This document shows, piece after piece, positions 62,422-64,000 of a stretch of 64,000 nucleotides of DNA. Origin of the DNA: Nostoc sphaeroides (GTDB lineage Bacteria > Cyanobacteriota > Cyanobacteriia > Cyanobacteriales > Nostocaceae); assembly GCF_003443655.1 (NCBI RefSeq), contig NZ_CP031941.1:1049501-1113500 (forward strand), given 5' to 3'. The position numbers and the translations under genes are program-made. The notes below the pieces were generated by a model that saw only the letters and a list, made by a program, of their open reading frames with translations, ran no database searches and was not told where the DNA came from. Position 1 is the first letter of the stretch. Each line of letters starts with the position of its first letter.

Positions 62422-63093
62422 TTAGTCCTGCCGAAACAATCCAAATATGGGAGCGAGAATTATCCCAAAAGCAAAACCACCGATGTGCGCCCAGTAGGCA
62501 ACTCCACCAGTTTCCACGCTCATATTAGCGGCTGTTTGCAGGGTAGCAAGACCGGATATCACATTTTGCACAATGAAAAGTCCAATTATTACTAGTGCTG
62601 GAACTCTGATTGTGGTGATGAAAAACCCTAAAAATATTAAGGTCATAACTTTAGCTTGGGGAAAACGGATAATGTAGGCACCTAAAACCCCAGAAATTGC
62701 ACCACTTGCTCCCAAGGAAGGAATTTCCGAATTCATGCCAATAAACCATTGACACAAGGCAGCTAATGCACCACACGTTAAATAAAAAATCAAATATTTG
62801 ACATGACCTAATCGATCTTCTATATTGTTGCCAAAAATCCAGAGAAACACCATATTGGAGATTAAGTGCCACCAACCACCGTGTAAAAATTGCGACGTAA
62901 ATAATGTTATCCACTCTCCACTCAAATTGGTGGTTAACTCTTGAGGTATTACTGCATATTGACTTAAAAACTGATTCAATTGTGCATTTGGCAGGCTTAC
63001 CTCGTGAAGAAAAACTAAAATATTCATGCCAATTAACCCGTAGGTGAAATACGGGGTGGCTCGCGTCGGATTTTCGTCGTAGAGGGGAAACAC
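62422..63093 (-). CDS. Rhomboid-family intramembrane protease
   Basis: 224 residues from the GTG at 63093 (FPLYDENPTRATPYFTYGLI), preceded by AGGAAAAACATTT; the frame extends to a TTG at 63126. Six or seven hydrophobic spans. The catalytic Ser is in SLGASGAISGVLGAY and the His in YWAHIGGFAFG; the HGGWWHLISNMVFLWIFGNN loop is typical. Cleaves membrane proteins within the bilayer; substrate unknown. A paralogue lies directly upstream. Confidence 0.9.
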   Translation of the reverse strand: MFPLYDENPTRATPYFTYGLIGMNILVFLHEVSLPNAQLNQFLSQYAVIPQELTTNLSGEWITLFTSQFLHGGWWHLISNMVFLWIFGNNIEDRLGHVKYLIFYLTCGALAALCQWFIGMNSEIPSLGASGAISGVLGAYIIRFPQAKVMTLIFLGFFITTIRVPALVIIGLFIVQNVISGLATLQTAANMSVETGGVAYWAHIGGFAFGIILAPIFGLFRQD

Positions 63094-63412
63094 AAATGTT
63101 TTTCCTAATTTATTGACTAACTGCAATATAGCGTTGTAAGGCTAGCAGTTGCGAAGCTTAGGCAATTTCACCTATTTAATTAATTAGCCTGATTGAAAGC
63201 CCTGATGATACCTTGAAGAATTACTTAAGACTTACGCACACTCTACGAATTCTTCTCTACGAGTCGCTACGCGTTGGCGTCAACTCTTGGAGACGCTGCG
63301 CGATGGCGTCAACTCTTGGAGACGCGAAGCACGATAGCGAAGCGGTAGCGAGTCATCGAGCGTCTCGCGGTTCGATAAATTAAGCTTTTCGGCAATTTTT
63401 GCGTAAGTCCTG
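63094..63412. other. Spacer with direct repeats
   Basis: TGGCGTCAACTCTTGGAGAC occurs at 63275-63294 and 63304-63323, 29 bp apart. The same region carries HIP-like palindromes (GAAGCGGTAGCGAGTC). No gene. Confidence 0.65.
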
Positions 63413-64000
63413 TTACTGATACCAAGATTCTTCCTGTGATTTATCGTTAAACAAACCCAAGAGTGGGCCGAGAATTGCCCCAAAGATAAACCCGCCTGCA
63501 TGTGCCCAATAGGCAATACCGCCGCTTTCCATACCGATGTTGGTACGTGTTTGCAGACTAGCAAGCCCGTAGAAAGCTTGTTCGAGAAACCAAAATCCCA
63601 AAAAGAAATATGCCGGAACGCGGAAAGTCGGGAAGAAAAACCCTAAAGGGACTATGCCGAGAACTTCGGCGTTGGGAAAGCGGAGAATATACGCTCCTAA
63701 AACGCCTGCGATCGCACCACTTGCACCCAAGGAAGGAATGCTGGAATCTTGAGCGAAGAACCACTGAGTCAAGGATGCCAAAACTCCACAAGATAAATAA
63801 AACAGTAAATATTTGGCATGACCTAATTTATCTTCAACGTTGTTACCAAAAATCCAGAGAAACAACATATTACCTGCTAAGTGCAAGAAACCACCGTGTA
63901 AAAATTGTGAGGTAATCAAAGTTGCCCACTCTGGCACTGGTTGATGTAAAGAGATACCACCAAAGCTTAAAGTCAGTTCTCGTGGAACTACAGCCGCAAG
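63413..64000 (-). CDS. Rhomboid-family intramembrane protease, N-terminus outside window
   Basis: The frame remains open to the window edge (LAAVVPRELTLSFGGISLHQ at the far end), so at least 195 residues are present. Catalytic Ser in SLGASGAIAGVLGAY and His in YWAHAGGFIFG. The TSQFLHGGFLHLAGNMLFLW loop matches its neighbour closely, so the two are tandem duplicates. A GTG at 63937 is an internal codon. Confidence 0.9.
   Translation of the reverse strand, partial: LAAVVPRELTLSFGGISLHQPVPEWATLITSQFLHGGFLHLAGNMLFLWIFGNNVEDKLGHAKYLLFYLSCGVLASLTQWFFAQDSSIPSLGASGAIAGVLGAYILRFPNAEVLGIVPLGFFFPTFRVPAYFFLGFWFLEQAFYGLASLQTRTNIGMESGGIAYWAHAGGFIFGAILGPLLGLFNDKSQEESWYQ

Noticed and set aside
1..64000. tRNA, rRNA, tmRNA or known riboswitch
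   Set aside because: No T-loop-like GGTTCRANYCC with matching acceptor stem, no rRNA-like sequence and no recognisable conserved RNA was seen by eye; a covariance-model scan would be needed to exclude short RNAs.

Overview
This window comes from a filamentous, nitrogen-fixing cyanobacterium of the Nostoc/Anabaena type. The evidence is the abundance of the HIP1 octamer GCGATCGC, arrays of 7-bp repeats, a cyanobacterial nif cluster (nifU, nifS, fdxN, nifB on one side; nifP, two small nif-linked genes, nifV, nifZ, nifT on the other), a Gap2-type GAPDH, an IctB-like protein, a CYP38-like lumenal cyclophilin and a cyanoexosortase B locus. All assignments were made by reading the sequence; no database search was run.

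Layout. 1-4.1 kb: nifB-fdxN-nifS-nifU on the minus strand behind a structured promoter. 4.2-17.2 kb: an accessory segment between the divergent nifB and nifP genes. It holds a Uma2 protein, a xisI relic broken by two small insertions, a secreted sugar dehydrogenase with a crystallin-like tail, a large NACHT NTPase with twelve near-identical 34-residue HEAT-like repeats, toxin-antitoxin genes, a small gene paired with an HNH nuclease, an unknown protein followed by a 21-bp tandem repeat, and a type II NADH dehydrogenase. 17.2-21.9 kb: nifP, two small genes, nifV-nifZ-nifT and a [2Fe-2S] protein. 22-26.2 kb: a nuclease-fold protein, Uma2, a VapBC-type pair and an acyltransferase. 26.4-33.5 kb: a sigma-factor gene split by an amber codon inside a hairpin, then a chaperone-usher-like surface-fibre cluster (a truncated subunit, three subunits, chaperone, usher). 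33.6-54.3 kb: mostly housekeeping genes (proS, accB, efp, thiL, gap2, nadD, murC, murB, ybaB, a low-molecular-weight phosphatase, smpB) with regulators. 54.8-62.1 kb: aminotransferase, cyanoexosortase B and its partner, a Wza-like export protein and a Wzc-like protein, which together look like an exopolysaccharide and protein-sorting locus. 62.4-64 kb: two tandem rhomboid proteases, the second cut by the window edge.

The clearest regulatory signal is that the promoters of nifB and nifP, 13 kb apart and pointing away from each other, share one composite architecture: three related 12-mers spaced exactly 22 bp apart, then a TTGAGTACAA box, 8 bp, and an identical AATCCAATAAAT block. The box lies 58 bp (nifB) or 47 bp (nifP) from the repeats, a difference of about one helical turn. 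This fits a common nif activator such as CnfR, but that link is inference.

Small repeats have shaped this DNA strongly. Heptamer arrays often occur as complementary pairs that can fold back on each other, and they supply start or stop codons of several genes. A 102-bp MITE-like element with inverted ends and about 10-bp target duplications occurs twice. Another repeat is inserted in frame within thiL, and two more lie within the sigma-factor reading frame.
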